A stretch of DNA of 64,000 bases from Limimaricola sp027213785 (GCF_050847355.1 NZ_CP193755.1:1922001-1986000), one strand, 5' to 3'; shown: positions 41,093 through 50,579, counted from the stretch's first letter. The notes: generated from the sequence alone by a model not told the origin. Numbers and translations: made by a program.

Positions 41093-42655
41093 TCAGTTCT
41101 CCTCCGCGTCGAGTGCCGCCAGGCGATCCGCAAAGGTGCCCAGCAGCTTGTGTTTCAGGATCTTGCCGGTCGCCGCGGCGGGCAGCCGGTCCACGATCAG
41201 GATCTTCGATGGCCGCTTGTAGCTCGAAAGCCGCTCCGAGACATGGGCTTTCAGCGTCGCCGGCTCGGGCGCCGGATCGGTGCACTGCACGAAGGCTAGC
41301 ACCTCCTCGTTGCCGCCCCGGCTGCGGCCGATGACCGCGGCCTGCACCACGCAGGGGTGATCGTTCAGCGCCGCCTCGACCTCGGGCGGATAGACGTTGA
41401 AGCCGGAGCGGATGATCAGCTCTTTGCAACGGCCCACCACGTGCAGGCGGCCCTCGGTGTCGATCCGGCCCAGATCGCCGGTCCTGAGCCAGCCCTCGGC
41501 ATCGATCACCTGCGCCGTGGCCTCGGGGTTGCGGTAGTAGCCCTTCATCACATGAGGCCCGCGCGTGTGGATCTCGCCCACGCCCTCGGCGTCGCTCGCC
41601 GCCGGGTCGATGCGGATCTCGATGCCGGGCAGCGCCGGGCCGACCGAGACGTCGGGCGTGCCGATCGGGTTGCGGGTGCCGCAGACGCCCGCCGTGCTTT
41701 CGGTCATGCCGTAGCCGTTCTGCAGCGGCAGCCCGTAGAAGGCCTCGGCCTTGCGCTTCCATGCCGGATCGAGCGGCGCGGCGCCGGAGGAGACGTAGCG
41801 CAGCTTCGCGCCCTCCAGCCGGTCGAGGCCGAGCGAAGCGACGTGTTTCATCAGCAGCGCGTGCATTTGCGGCACGGCCGGCAGCACCGTCGCGCCGTCC
41901 TTCAGGGCGGCCAGCAGCCGGTCGGGGGCGAAGCGGGTCTCCAGCTGGACGCAGGCGCCGCAGGAGGCGCCGGCCATCAGCATCGAGGCAAGACCGAACA
42001 CATGGGTGAGCGGCAAGGCCCCGTAGATCCGGTCCCCGGGCACCATCGCGCGCATCGCGGCGCTCGAGGCGCCGGCGAAGAGCAGGTTGGCATGGGTCAG
42101 CATCACGCCCTTGGGGTCGCCCGTGGTGCCGGTGGTGTAGAGAATCACGGCGACCCGTTCGGGGCCCGCGGGCCCCGGCTCCGGCGCCCCAGCGGGGCCC
42201 TCGGCGACGCCGAGACTGCCGGTCGTGGTGGTGACCTCAGCCGCGCCCGCCGCCTGCGCATGGGCGCGCGCCTCGGGCGAGACATGCGAGGTGTAGAGGA
42301 TCGCGCGCGGCGCGGCATGTACGGTGATGCGCTCCAGCTCTGGGCCGGTCATGCGGGCGTTGACCGGCACCGCGATGGCGTCGAGACGCGAGGCCGCGAA
42401 GATCGCCAGCGCCGCGGCGGCGCAGTTCTCGGCGACGATCAGCACCCGGTCGCCCGCCCCCACGGCGCGGTCGCGCAGCAGCCCGGCCATCTCCTCGATG
42501 GCGGCGTGGTATTCGGCGTGGCTGAGCACGCGGCCATCGCTGTCGATCAGCCCCGGCGCGTCGCCGCGATCGGCCGCCTGCCGGGCGATCAGCTCGTGCA
42601 CCCGGCGCGTCCTCGTCCCGGCCTCGGGGCTCTGGGCCATCTCGGCACTCGTCAT
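41093..42655 (-). CDS. Acyl-CoA synthetase (AMP-forming ligase)
   Basis: A 520-residue adenylate-forming enzyme that activates a carboxylic acid to its CoA ester. Motifs are the P-loop VILYTTGTTGDPKGVMLTH, LPLTHVFG, the adenine motif YGMTES, LRTGDLGRIDTEG, GRCKELIIRSGFNVYPPEVE and the C-terminal catalytic lysine in AAATGKILKHKL. The substrate is not readable from sequence; by place it may activate a dicarboxylate or medium-chain acid (PimA-like role). The ATG at 42655 overlaps the previous stop by four bases. The frame runs on to 43597, but that part is shadow of the neighbouring gene. Confidence 0.9.
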   Translation of the reverse strand: MTSAEMAQSPEAGTRTRRVHELIARQAADRGDAPGLIDSDGRVLSHAEYHAAIEEMAGLLRDRAVGAGDRVLIVAENCAAAALAIFAASRLDAIAVPVNARMTGPELERITVHAAPRAILYTSHVSPEARAHAQAAGAAEVTTTTGSLGVAEGPAGAPEPGPAGPERVAVILYTTGTTGDPKGVMLTHANLLFAGASSAAMRAMVPGDRIYGALPLTHVFGLASMLMAGASCGACVQLETRFAPDRLLAALKDGATVLPAVPQMHALLMKHVASLGLDRLEGAKLRYVSSGAAPLDPAWKRKAEAFYGLPLQNGYGMTESTAGVCGTRNPIGTPDVSVGPALPGIEIRIDPAASDAEGVGEIHTRGPHVMKGYYRNPEATAQVIDAEGWLRTGDLGRIDTEGRLHVVGRCKELIIRSGFNVYPPEVEAALNDHPCVVQAAVIGRSRGGNEEVLAFVQCTDPAPEPATLKAHVSERLSSYKRPSKILIVDRLPAAATGKILKHKLLGTFADRLAALDAEEN

Positions 42656-43674
42656 GCGATCATCCCCTCCTGCATCCTGTCGCGCGCTGGCGCGGGGCGC
42701 AGCCGCGCCAGCGCCGCCAGCGCCTCCTCCTCGAGCCCGCCGACGATCTCCGCCAGCGGCGCAATCTCCCCGGTGAGCCCCAGCGACTGACCGGCCGAGA
42801 GCATGCCGCGTGACACGTCGCCGGTCTCGTAGGCCCGGCGCCCGATCCGCCCCGCGACATGCGGCAGCAGCGCCTCGATCCCGATCTCCGGGTTCTCCGC
42901 CTCCAACCGCGCCACCGTCTCCGAGGTCTCGTTCCTCAGCGTGCGGATGGTGTTGCGCACGCTGGACATGGTGAGCATCGTGTCGGTCTCGCGCGCGCCC
43001 GACAGCGCCCGCTTGTAATCGGGATGCGCGCCGATCTCCTCGGCGACGAGAAAGCGCGTGCCGACCACGACGCCCGCAGCGCCGCCCGCCAGCGCGGCCA
43101 CGATCTGCCCGCCATGACCGACGCCGCCGCCGATCAGGAACGGGATCTTCAACCGCCGCTCGGCAAGCGCGAGGTTGACGAAGGAACCGACGAGGTCGAG
43201 GCCGGGATGGCCGCCGCATTCGGCGCCGACGATCGACACCATGTCGACGCCCACCGCCTGCGCCTTCTCTGCGAAGCGCACGCTCGGCACCTTGTGCAGC
43301 ACGGTGATCCCGGCATCCTTCAGCATCGGCAGCCATGGCTCGGGGTTGCGTCCCGAGGTCTCGACGAAGCGCACGCCCTCCTCGGCGATCAGCGCGAAGA
43401 TCTCCTCCGTGCGCTCGCCCGGCACCAGCTTGGGCAGCATCGAGACGTTGACCCCGAAGGCGCCGCCCTGCGACATCTCGCGCGTGCGCCGGATCTCGGC
43501 GCGCAGCGCGTCGGGCTCGGGGAAGCTCGCCGCCGTCAGGAACCCGATGATGCTCGCGCGCGCGCAGGCCGAGACATAGGACGCGTCCGACAGCCACATC
43601 AGCCCGCCCGCCACGATCGGCAGCCGCGTGCCATAGGCACGGGTGACGGCGGTGTCGAAGACCGGATCGATCAT
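42652..43674 (-). CDS. Nitronate monooxygenase-family flavoprotein
   Basis: A 340-residue FMN TIM-barrel protein of the NMO / 2-nitropropane dioxygenase family. It has PIVAGGLMWLSDASYVSACA, FGVNVSMLPKL, VSIVGAECGGHPGLDLVGSF, the phosphate loop IPFLIGGGVGHGGQIVAALA and GAAGVVVGTRFLVAEEIGAH. Family members oxidise alkyl nitronates, but related proteins in acyl-CoA operons have no known substrate. It overlaps the hydratase gene upstream and the ligase downstream by four bases each, so it is an integral part of the array. Confidence 0.88.
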   Translation of the reverse strand: MIDPVFDTAVTRAYGTRLPIVAGGLMWLSDASYVSACARASIIGFLTAASFPEPDALRAEIRRTREMSQGGAFGVNVSMLPKLVPGERTEEIFALIAEEGVRFVETSGRNPEPWLPMLKDAGITVLHKVPSVRFAEKAQAVGVDMVSIVGAECGGHPGLDLVGSFVNLALAERRLKIPFLIGGGVGHGGQIVAALAGGAAGVVVGTRFLVAEEIGAHPDYKRALSGARETDTMLTMSSVRNTIRTLRNETSETVARLEAENPEIGIEALLPHVAGRIGRRAYETGDVSRGMLSAGQSLGLTGEIAPLAEIVGGLEEEALAALARLRPAPARDRMQEGMIA

Positions 43675-44465
43675 GTCCGCTCCCTCAGCTTGGCGAAATC
43701 CGGGCTGCGCTTTTCGAGGAAGGCGCCGATGCCCTCGGCCGCCTCGGCCGTTCCCTGGGCGCGGGCCATGGCGTCGCGCTCGGCATCGAGCTGGCTAAAG
43801 AAATCGCCCGTCGCGGCGCCGTTCATCAGCGCCTTGATCTCGCCCTGCGCGACGGTCGGCCCCTGCGCCAGCCGGTCGGCCAGCGCCATGGCGCGCTCGA
43901 ACACCTCGCCCTCGGGCGCCAGTTCGGAAAGCGCGCCGAGCCCCTGCAGCCGCTCGGCCGCGATCGGCTCGCCCAAGAGCACCATGCGCCGCGCCAGCGC
44001 CCGCGGCAGCAGGGCTGTGAGGAAATGCGTGAGCCCGGCATCGGGCACCAGCCCCGCCTTCACATAGGCTGCGGTGAAGCGGGCGTTCTCGGCGGCGATG
44101 GTGAAATCGCAGGCCAGCGCCAGCGACAGCCCGGCCCCGGCGGCGCCCCCCTCGACGGCGGCGATCACCGGCTTGGGGCAACCGATCACGGCGCGGATCA
44201 GGTCGTGCAGCCGGTCGATATTGCCGCGCCGCTCGGCCTCGGTCTGCGCCGCGCGGGTCGCCAGCACACCCAGATCGCCGCCGGCACAGAAGAAGCCGCC
44301 CTCGGAGGCGAGGACCACGCAGGCGATGCGCGGCGTATAGGCCGCCGTCATGATCGCCTCCTGCAGCGCCGCGTAGTAATCCGGCGTCAGCGCACCGCGC
44401 CGGGCGGCGTTGAGGTTCCACACCACCAGCCGGTCGCCGAGATCCTGGATCCGTGCCATGCTCAT
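43671..44465 (-). CDS. Enoyl-CoA hydratase/isomerase family protein
   Basis: A 264-residue crotonase-fold protein. The oxyanion-hole segments are SEGGFFCAGGDLGVL and VEGGAAGAGLSLALACDF. In place of the usual Glu pair of hydratases it has AGLVPDAGLTHFLTALLPRA, with an Asp as in PaaG-type isomerases, and LGALSELAPEGEVFERAMAL. An isomerase role on enoyl-CoA may fit better than hydration, since the large fused enzyme upstream already supplies a hydratase. AGGAGG precedes the ATG at 44465, which overlaps the thioesterase stop. Confidence 0.85.
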   Translation of the reverse strand: MSMARIQDLGDRLVVWNLNAARRGALTPDYYAALQEAIMTAAYTPRIACVVLASEGGFFCAGGDLGVLATRAAQTEAERRGNIDRLHDLIRAVIGCPKPVIAAVEGGAAGAGLSLALACDFTIAAENARFTAAYVKAGLVPDAGLTHFLTALLPRALARRMVLLGEPIAAERLQGLGALSELAPEGEVFERAMALADRLAQGPTVAQGEIKALMNGAATGDFFSQLDAERDAMARAQGTAEAAEGIGAFLEKRSPDFAKLRERT

Positions 44466-44890
44466 GCCGTGCCCTCCTTTGCAGGTTGCGACACAGGCTT
44501 GAACACGCCGGTCGCGGTGGCGACGAGTCGGTCGTCCTCGGCCCGCAACTCGCCCTCGATGAACAACAGCTTGCGACCGCCGCCGGTGATCCGGCCCACC
44601 GCCACGAGCGCCTCGCCCTCGCGGGCGGGGGCGAGGTACTGGGTGTTGAGCGAGATCGTCAGGAAGGGGTGCCGCCCCTCGGGGTCGCGGGTCAGGCTAC
44701 CGGTGGCGCCCATCGCGTTGTCGAGGATCGTCGCGACGATGCCGCCATGCAGCATGCCGTGCCTGTTGGTGTGCTCCGGCCCCACCCGCAGGTGACAGCG
44801 CGCCCGTCCGTCGCCCTGTCCCACGTCGAGCGTGTAGCCCAGCAGCCGCTGCGCCCCGGTCTCGCCCCTGATGATCCCCTCCCCGGTCAT
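44462..44890 (-). CDS. PaaI-like hotdog-fold thioesterase
   Basis: A 142-residue hotdog protein with the pattern HTNRHGMLHGGIVATILDNA, where the His-Gly-Gly motif and the acidic Asp of the helix are the usual active-site features, then LTISLNTQYLAPAREGEALV and GRKLLFIEGELRAEDDRLVA. PaaI-type enzymes hydrolyse dead-end acyl-CoA esters and free CoA. It starts one base before the end of the acyl-CoA dehydrogenase gene and overlaps the hydratase gene by four bases. Confidence 0.88.
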   Translation of the reverse strand: MTGEGIIRGETGAQRLLGYTLDVGQGDGRARCHLRVGPEHTNRHGMLHGGIVATILDNAMGATGSLTRDPEGRHPFLTISLNTQYLAPAREGEALVAVGRITGGGRKLLFIEGELRAEDDRLVATATGVFKPVSQPAKEGTA

Positions 44891-44891
44891 C

Positions 44892-46016
44892 TCAGGCGGC
44901 CCGAAGCCGGACGAAGCGCCCGAGATGGAAGGTCGCGTCGCCGAAGCGCTGATCGAGCATCGACAGGCGGCGCGCGAAGCGGCCGAGATCGTATTCCTCG
45001 GTCATGCCGATGCCACCATGCATCTGGATCGCCTCCTCGGCCACCAGCCGCGCCACCTTGCCGACGAGATGCTTGGTCGCGGAGACATGGATCTCGCGGG
45101 TGTCGCGGTCGGCCTCGAGATGGCCGCACAAGTTGATCACCGCCGAGCGCGCCTGCTCGATCTCGATCAGCATGTCGGCGGCGCGGTGCTGCAGCGCCTG
45201 GAACTTGCCGATTGGCTGGCCGAACTGCTTGCGGGTCTTGAGATAGTCGCCGGTGAAACCGCGCGCCGTCTCCATCGCCCCGAGCGCATCGGCGCAAAGC
45301 GCGGCGGTGGCGCGTGCCTGCGCAGTCTCGATCGCCTCGATCGCCGCGCCCTCGGCCCCCAGAAGCGCGCTCTCGGGCAGGGACACGCCGTCGAGCGTGA
45401 TCTCGGCCGCGCGGCCGCCATGGCTCAGCGGGTAGTCGCGGATTTCGACGCCCGCCGTGCCCTTGGGCAGCAGGAACAGGCTGATGCCGTCGCGGTCGCG
45501 CGCCTCGCCGGAGGTCCGCGCCGAGATGACGATGTGATCGGCCTGCGCGCCGTTCACGACGACCGATTTGCGGCCCGTGAGGCTCCAGCCCTCGCCCGAA
45601 CGCTCGGCCCGGGTCTCGACCCGCTCGACGTCGAAGCGGCTGGCCGGCTCGCCATGCGCGAAAGCGAGCTGGACGCTGCCCTCGACCGCCTGCTCGATCA
45701 GGCCCTTCTGCGCCTCCGTGCCCAGCTCGGCCACCAGCCCGCCCGCGAGCAGCAGCTCGAGCATCGGCTCGGTGGCACCCGAGCGGCCCAGCTCCTCGAA
45801 CACGGTCATCAGGTCGAAGCCCATGCCGCCGAAGCCGCCCTGGTCTTCGGTGAACAGGGCACCGGCGACGCCCATCTCGGACAGCCCAGCCCAGATCTCG
45901 GGCGAGGAGCCGGTGGCCTCGGCCGCTTCGAGCGCGGCGGGGGTGACGGCGTCGCCGAGATAGCGGCGCAGCCCGTCCTGCAGCATCTGCCGCTCTTCGG
46001 TCAGTTGGAAGTTCAT
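44892..46016 (-). CDS. pimD: Acyl-CoA dehydrogenase, PimD-like small subunit
   Basis: A 374-residue acyl-CoA dehydrogenase-fold protein starting MNFQLTEERQMLQDGLRRYL. It keeps the N-terminal and middle domains (GRKSVVVNGAQADHIVISAR) and helices RKQFGQPIGKFQALQHRAAD and QMHGGIGMTEEYDLGRFARR, but ends LSMLDQRFGDATFHLGRFVR without the YEG-type catalytic Glu motif. It is paired with a second dehydrogenase 10 bp upstream, as PimC and PimD are in the pim operon. I infer a heteromeric enzyme in which this chain is non-catalytic or catalyses with the partner. The symbol is given by analogy. Confidence 0.75.
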   Translation of the reverse strand: MNFQLTEERQMLQDGLRRYLGDAVTPAALEAAEATGSSPEIWAGLSEMGVAGALFTEDQGGFGGMGFDLMTVFEELGRSGATEPMLELLLAGGLVAELGTEAQKGLIEQAVEGSVQLAFAHGEPASRFDVERVETRAERSGEGWSLTGRKSVVVNGAQADHIVISARTSGEARDRDGISLFLLPKGTAGVEIRDYPLSHGGRAAEITLDGVSLPESALLGAEGAAIEAIETAQARATAALCADALGAMETARGFTGDYLKTRKQFGQPIGKFQALQHRAADMLIEIEQARSAVINLCGHLEADRDTREIHVSATKHLVGKVARLVAEEAIQMHGGIGMTEEYDLGRFARRLSMLDQRFGDATFHLGRFVRLRAA

Positions 46017-46026
46017 GGCCCGCTCC

Positions 46027-47223
46027 TCAGAGTTCCAGGATCGCCTTGGCGATGATCGTCTTCTGCACCTCGTTCGATCCGCCATAGATCGAGAGCTTGC
46101 GGTTGTTCAGGTAATGCGGCGTCGCGGCCATCGCGTAGTCCGGCCCGACCGGCCCCTCGTTCGAGCCCGCATCCAGCGCCTCGGAGACGAAAGGCATGGC
46201 CCAGGGGCCGACGGCCTGCTTGGTCAGCGCGTTGATTTCCTGCCGGATCACCGTGCCCTTGACCTTGAGCATCGAGCTTTCCGCGCCCGGCGCCTGACCG
46301 GCGGCTGCGGCCGAGACCACCCGCAGATTGGTCGTGGCCATCGCCATCAGCGCGATCTCGACCTCGGCGATCTTCGCGGCAAACAGCGGGTCCTCGATCA
46401 GCGGGCGGCCCTGGCACTGTTCCAGCTTCGCGATCCGCTTGAGATTGGCCAGACCGGCATTGGCAAAGCCGACACCGGCGATGTTGGTGCGCTCATGCGT
46501 CAGCAGGTACTTGGCGTAGGTCCAGCCCTTGTTCTCCTCGCCGACGAGGTTCTCCACCGGCACGCGGACGTTGTCGAAGAAGACCTCGTTCACCTCCGGC
46601 TCTCCGTCGAGCAGCACGATCGGGCGCACGGTGACGCCGGGGTCGTTCATGTCGACCAGCAGGAAGGAGATCCCCTCCTGCGGCTTGCCTTCCTTGGAGG
46701 TGCGCACGAGGCAGAAGATCATGTTCGCGTACTGGCCCAGCGTGGTCCAAGTCTTCTGCCCGTTGACCACGTAATGGTCGCCGTCGCGTTCTGCGGTGGT
46801 CTTGACCGAGGCGAGGTCCGAGCCGGCGCCCGGCTCGGAATAGCCCTGGCACCACCAGTCGTCACCGTTGAGGATGCGCGGCAGCCAGTAATCCTGCTGT
46901 TCCCTGGAGCCGAACTTCTGCAGCACCGGGCCGAGCATCGCGAGGCCGAAGGGCACGATGCGCGGCGCATGGGCGGCGGTGGTCTCCTCCTCGAAGATGT
47001 GCCGCTCGACCGCGTTCCAGCCGGCGCCGCCATGTTCCTTGGGCCAGTTGCCCGCGAGCCAGCCCTTCTCGTTGAGGATGGCGTGCCATTCCTCGTAATC
47101 CTCTTTGGTCAGCCGCTGGCCAAGACGGCCCTTGTCCGACAGGCGCTTGGGCAGTTTCTCGTCCAGAAAGCGGCGCACCTCGGCGCGGAAGGCCTTCTGC
47201 TCTTCGGTGAAGCTCAGGTCCAT
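46027..47223 (-). CDS. pimC: Acyl-CoA dehydrogenase, PimC-like large subunit
   Basis: A 398-residue acyl-CoA dehydrogenase starting MDLSFTEEQKAFRAEVRRFL. Marks are GGAGWNAVERHIFEEE, WWCQGYSEPGAGSDLASVKT (flavin/substrate loop), QKTWTTLGQYANMIFCLVR, and the C-terminal LSIYGGSNEVQKTIIAKAIL. The position of the usual YEG Glu is Gly381, with Glu385 four residues on, as in several FadE-type enzymes. It lies 13 bp after the thiolase gene and 10 bp before its partner. By analogy to PimC/PimD it would make the 2-enoyl bond in a dicarboxylyl-CoA. Electrons should go to the ETF encoded downstream. Confidence 0.78.
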   Translation of the reverse strand: MDLSFTEEQKAFRAEVRRFLDEKLPKRLSDKGRLGQRLTKEDYEEWHAILNEKGWLAGNWPKEHGGAGWNAVERHIFEEETTAAHAPRIVPFGLAMLGPVLQKFGSREQQDYWLPRILNGDDWWCQGYSEPGAGSDLASVKTTAERDGDHYVVNGQKTWTTLGQYANMIFCLVRTSKEGKPQEGISFLLVDMNDPGVTVRPIVLLDGEPEVNEVFFDNVRVPVENLVGEENKGWTYAKYLLTHERTNIAGVGFANAGLANLKRIAKLEQCQGRPLIEDPLFAAKIAEVEIALMAMATTNLRVVSAAAAGQAPGAESSMLKVKGTVIRQEINALTKQAVGPWAMPFVSEALDAGSNEGPVGPDYAMAATPHYLNNRKLSIYGGSNEVQKTIIAKAILEL

Positions 47224-47236
47224 TGCGGCCCCCTTC

Positions 47237-48412
47237 TCAGTAGATCTCGAACAGGCCGGCAGCACCCTGCCCGCCGCCGATGCACATGGTCACGACGCCG
47301 AGCTTGGCGCCGCGACGGCGGCCCTCGATCATCAGGTGGCCGGTCATCCGCGCGCCGGTCATGCCGAAGGGATGGCCGATCGAGATCGAGCCGCCCGAGA
47401 CGTTGAGCTTATCGTTGTCGATGCCCAGCGTGTCGCGGCAGTAGAGCGCCTGGGAGGCGAAGGCCTCGTTCAGCTCCCACAGGTCGATGTCGTCGACGGT
47501 GAGGCCCTGACGCTCCAGGAGACGCGGCACGGCGAAGACCGGGCCGATGCCCATCTCATCGGGCTCGCAGCCCGCCACGGCAAAGCCGCGGAAGGCGCCG
47601 AGGATGTCTAGGCCGAGGCGCTCGGCCTCCTTGCGGTCCATCATGACGAGCGCGGCGGCGCCGTCGGAGAGCTGGCTGGCGTTGCCGGCGGTGATGAAGT
47701 TGCCGTCGCCGCGCACCGGCTGGAGCTTTTGCAGGCCTTCGAGATTGGTCGAAGGACGGTTGCACTCGTCCATCGAGATGGTCTCGGTGACGTGGGAAAC
47801 CTCGCCGGTTTCCTTGTCCTTGACCGCCTTGGTCACCTCCATAGGCGCGATCTCGGCGTCGTAGCGCCCGGCCTTTTGAGCCTCGGCGGTGCGCTGCTGG
47901 CTCGACAGCGCCAGCTCGTCCTGCGCCTCGCGCGAGATGCCGTAGCGCTTGGCCACCGTGTCGGCGGTCTCGATCATCGCGTGGTAGATCTCGGGCTTGT
48001 GCTCCTCGATCCAGGCGTTGCGCGAATGGCGCACGGGCGGCTGCACCATCGAGATGCTCTCGACGCCGCCGACGAGGATCGCCTTCGCGCCCTCCTGGCT
48101 GATCATGTGCCCACCCATGGCAATGGCCTGCAGGCCGGAGGCGCAGAAGCGGTTCACGGTGGTCGCTGCGATCGAGACCGGCATCCCGGCACGGATCACC
48201 GCCTGACGGGCGATGTTGCCGCCGGTGACGTATTCCGGGTAGCCGCAGCCGAAGATCGCGTCTTCGATCAGCGCCGGATCGATACCGGCGCGCTCGACCG
48301 CGTGACGGGCGGCATGGCCCGCCATGTCGGCGCCATGGGTGATGTTGAACGCGCCCCGGGCGGCCTTGCCGATCGGGGTGCGGGCGGTGGATACGATGAC
48401 GGCGTCGGTCAT
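47237..48412 (-). CDS. Acetyl-CoA acyltransferase (thiolase)
   Basis: A 391-residue thiolase for the last step of beta-oxidation. The catalytic residues are all visible: Cys90 in TTVNRFCASGLQA, His347 in SISIGHPFGMTGAR and Cys377 in VVTMCIGGGQGA. The start MTDAVIVSTARTPIGKAARG is typical for FadA/PimB-type enzymes. It lies 14 bp after the fused hydratase/dehydrogenase gene and is presumably coupled with it. If the substrate is 3-oxopimeloyl-CoA, the products would be glutaryl-CoA and acetyl-CoA. Confidence 0.94.
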   Translation of the reverse strand: MTDAVIVSTARTPIGKAARGAFNITHGADMAGHAARHAVERAGIDPALIEDAIFGCGYPEYVTGGNIARQAVIRAGMPVSIAATTVNRFCASGLQAIAMGGHMISQEGAKAILVGGVESISMVQPPVRHSRNAWIEEHKPEIYHAMIETADTVAKRYGISREAQDELALSSQQRTAEAQKAGRYDAEIAPMEVTKAVKDKETGEVSHVTETISMDECNRPSTNLEGLQKLQPVRGDGNFITAGNASQLSDGAAALVMMDRKEAERLGLDILGAFRGFAVAGCEPDEMGIGPVFAVPRLLERQGLTVDDIDLWELNEAFASQALYCRDTLGIDNDKLNVSGGSISIGHPFGMTGARMTGHLMIEGRRRGAKLGVVTMCIGGGQGAAGLFEIY

Positions 48413-48426
48413 GTCGTCTCTCCCTC

Positions 48427-50514
48427 TCAGCCGTTCAGGCTGGCGAATGTGGAATTCTCGTCGGCGAGGCGGTCGAGCAGCGGCGCCACCTGCCAGAAGT
48501 GATCGTCCTCGGCGGCGTATTGCCTGATCCGGTCGCGGATCGTGGCAGGGCCTTCCGTGTCGGCATAGTGCATCGGGCCACCGCGATGGCGCGGGAAGCC
48601 GTAGCCGTAGAGCAGCGTCACATCGACATCGAGCGGGCGCTGCGCGATGCCCTCCTCGACCACGCGGGCGCTCTCGTTGACCATGGCGGCCATGTAACGC
48701 GCGACGATCTCTTCGTCGGTGAAGTCGCGCGGGCTCACGCCCTGCTTCTCGCGCTCGGCCGCGATGATCTCCTCGACCTCCGGGTCGGGGCGGCCGCGCG
48801 GGCTTTCCTCGTCGTAGATGTAGTAGCCGCGCTGCGTCTTCTGGCCCAGCCGCCCCATCTCGTAGAGCGTGTCGGCCCAGCCCGGGTAACGGTCGCGCTC
48901 GTGGCGCTGACCGGCCTTGCGCTGGCGCGTCATGTAGCCGATGTCGAGCCCCGCGAGATCGCCGACCTGGTAGGGGCCCATCGGGAAGCCGAAATCGCGC
49001 AGGGCCTTGTCGATCTGGTAGGGGCTGGCGCCGTCGAGGATCATGTGATCGGCGGCGGTCCGGTAATGCGACAGGATGCGATTGCCGATGAAGCCGTCGC
49101 AGACGCCGGCACGAACCGAGACCTTGCCCAGCTTCTTGCCGAGCGCGAAAGCGGTGGCGGTGACCTCTGGCGCGGTCTTGTCGGCGACCACGACCTCCAG
49201 AAGCTTCATCACATGGGCAGGCGAGAAGAAGTGCAGCCCGATCACGTCCTCCGGACGCTTGGTCGCCTGCGCGATCTCGTCGATGTCGAGATAGGAGGTG
49301 TTGGTCGCCAGCACCGCGCCGGGCTTGGCGACCCGGTCGAGTTCCCGGAACACGTCCTTCTTGACGTCCATGCTCTCGAACACGGCCTCGATGATCACGT
49401 CGGCCCCGCTCAGCGCGTCGTAGCCGGTGACGCAGGAGAGGGCATTGCCAAGGATCGCGTCGCGCTTGTCCTCTTTCAGCTTCCCGCGCTTCACGGCGGC
49501 GGCGAGGTTCTTCTCGATGGTGGCGCGGGCGCGGGATGCGGCCTCCTCGTCGCGCTCGACCAGCGTCACGGTCAGGCCGCGCAAGAGCGCCGCGGTGGCG
49601 ATGCCCGCCCCCATGGTACCGCCGCCAATGACGCCGATGGCCGATACGTCGCGGGGGGCGACGCCCTCGATCTCGGGCAGCTTGGCGACCTTGCGCTCGA
49701 TGAAGAAGGCGTGGATCAGCCCCGCGCGCTGCGGCGTCTCCATCATCTTCATGAACTGACGGCGTTCCTCGGCGAGGCCCTCGTCGAAGCCCAGCTTGGT
49801 CGCCGCCTCGATCGCGTCGAGCGCGGCCAGCGGGGCGACCTCGCCACGCAGCTTCTTTTGCAGCGCTGCGCGGCGGGCCTCGAACATCGCGGCGTCATGC
49901 GCGGGCGCGGCCATGTCGCGGACCGGGCGCGGGCCTGCGCCCTGCTGCAGCAGTTCCTCGGCATAGGCGAGACCGGCCTCGAGCGCCTCGCCCTCGCCGA
50001 GACGATCCACCAGCCCCAGCTCGACGGCCTTCCGGGCCGAAACCGGGGTGCCGGTGGTGGCCATCTCGATCGCGGCCTCGGCGCCGACGAGGCGCGGCGC
50101 GCGCTGGGTGCCGCCGGCGCCGGGGATCACGCCGAGCTTCGTCTCCGGCAGGCCCAGCTGCGCGCCCGGGACGGCGACGCGGTAATGCGCGCCGAGCGCG
50201 ATCTCCAGACCGCCACCCAAGGCCGCGCCGTGGATCGCGGCGACGACCGGCTTGGTGCAGGCCTCGATCCGGTTCACCACCTCGGGCAGCGACGGCTCCT
50301 GCGGCGGCTTGCCGAATTCGGAGATGTCGGCGCCACCGATGAAAAGCCGCCCGGCCCCGTGGATCACCGCGATTTCGGCGGCATCGGCCTCGAACCGCTC
50401 GATCGCCTGCACCAGCCCGGCCCGCACGTCGCGGCCCAAGGCGTTCACCGGCGCATGATCCACCGTGATGACCGCGACCCGGCCCCGGCTCTCGAAATGC
50501 ACTGTACCTGCCAT
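48427..50514 (-). CDS. Fused enoyl-CoA hydratase / 3-hydroxyacyl-CoA dehydrogenase (FadJ/PimF-like)
   Basis: A 695-residue bifunctional enzyme. The N-terminal crotonase half (residues 1-190) has the oxyanion strings IHGAGRLFIGGADISEFG and IHGAALGGGLEIALGAHYRV and LGVIPGAGGTQRAPRLVG. The NAD-binding domain begins at about residue 300 with IGVIGGGTMGAGIATAALLR, and the C-terminal part has HFFSPAHVMKLLEVVVADKT, GVCDGFIGNRI and FPMGPYQVGDLAGLDIGY. GGGAGG before the ATG at 50514 supports the start. It is the first structural gene after the IclR gene, with a palindrome in the gap. Confidence 0.94.
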   Translation of the reverse strand: MAGTVHFESRGRVAVITVDHAPVNALGRDVRAGLVQAIERFEADAAEIAVIHGAGRLFIGGADISEFGKPPQEPSLPEVVNRIEACTKPVVAAIHGAALGGGLEIALGAHYRVAVPGAQLGLPETKLGVIPGAGGTQRAPRLVGAEAAIEMATTGTPVSARKAVELGLVDRLGEGEALEAGLAYAEELLQQGAGPRPVRDMAAPAHDAAMFEARRAALQKKLRGEVAPLAALDAIEAATKLGFDEGLAEERRQFMKMMETPQRAGLIHAFFIERKVAKLPEIEGVAPRDVSAIGVIGGGTMGAGIATAALLRGLTVTLVERDEEAASRARATIEKNLAAAVKRGKLKEDKRDAILGNALSCVTGYDALSGADVIIEAVFESMDVKKDVFRELDRVAKPGAVLATNTSYLDIDEIAQATKRPEDVIGLHFFSPAHVMKLLEVVVADKTAPEVTATAFALGKKLGKVSVRAGVCDGFIGNRILSHYRTAADHMILDGASPYQIDKALRDFGFPMGPYQVGDLAGLDIGYMTRQRKAGQRHERDRYPGWADTLYEMGRLGQKTQRGYYIYDEESPRGRPDPEVEEIIAAEREKQGVSPRDFTDEEIVARYMAAMVNESARVVEEGIAQRPLDVDVTLLYGYGFPRHRGGPMHYADTEGPATIRDRIRQYAAEDDHFWQVAPLLDRLADENSTFASLNG

Positions 50515-50579
50515 CTGGTCCTCCCTCTCCGGCCTCAACCTATCGGCCGCGCCAATCTATTTCAACATGCAAATCTTAA

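Noticed and set aside
42656..43597. N-terminal extension of the CoA ligase to 834 residues
   Set aside because: The extra part is antisense-like low-complexity sequence within the NMO gene, while the ATG at 42655 gives a normal-length ligase.
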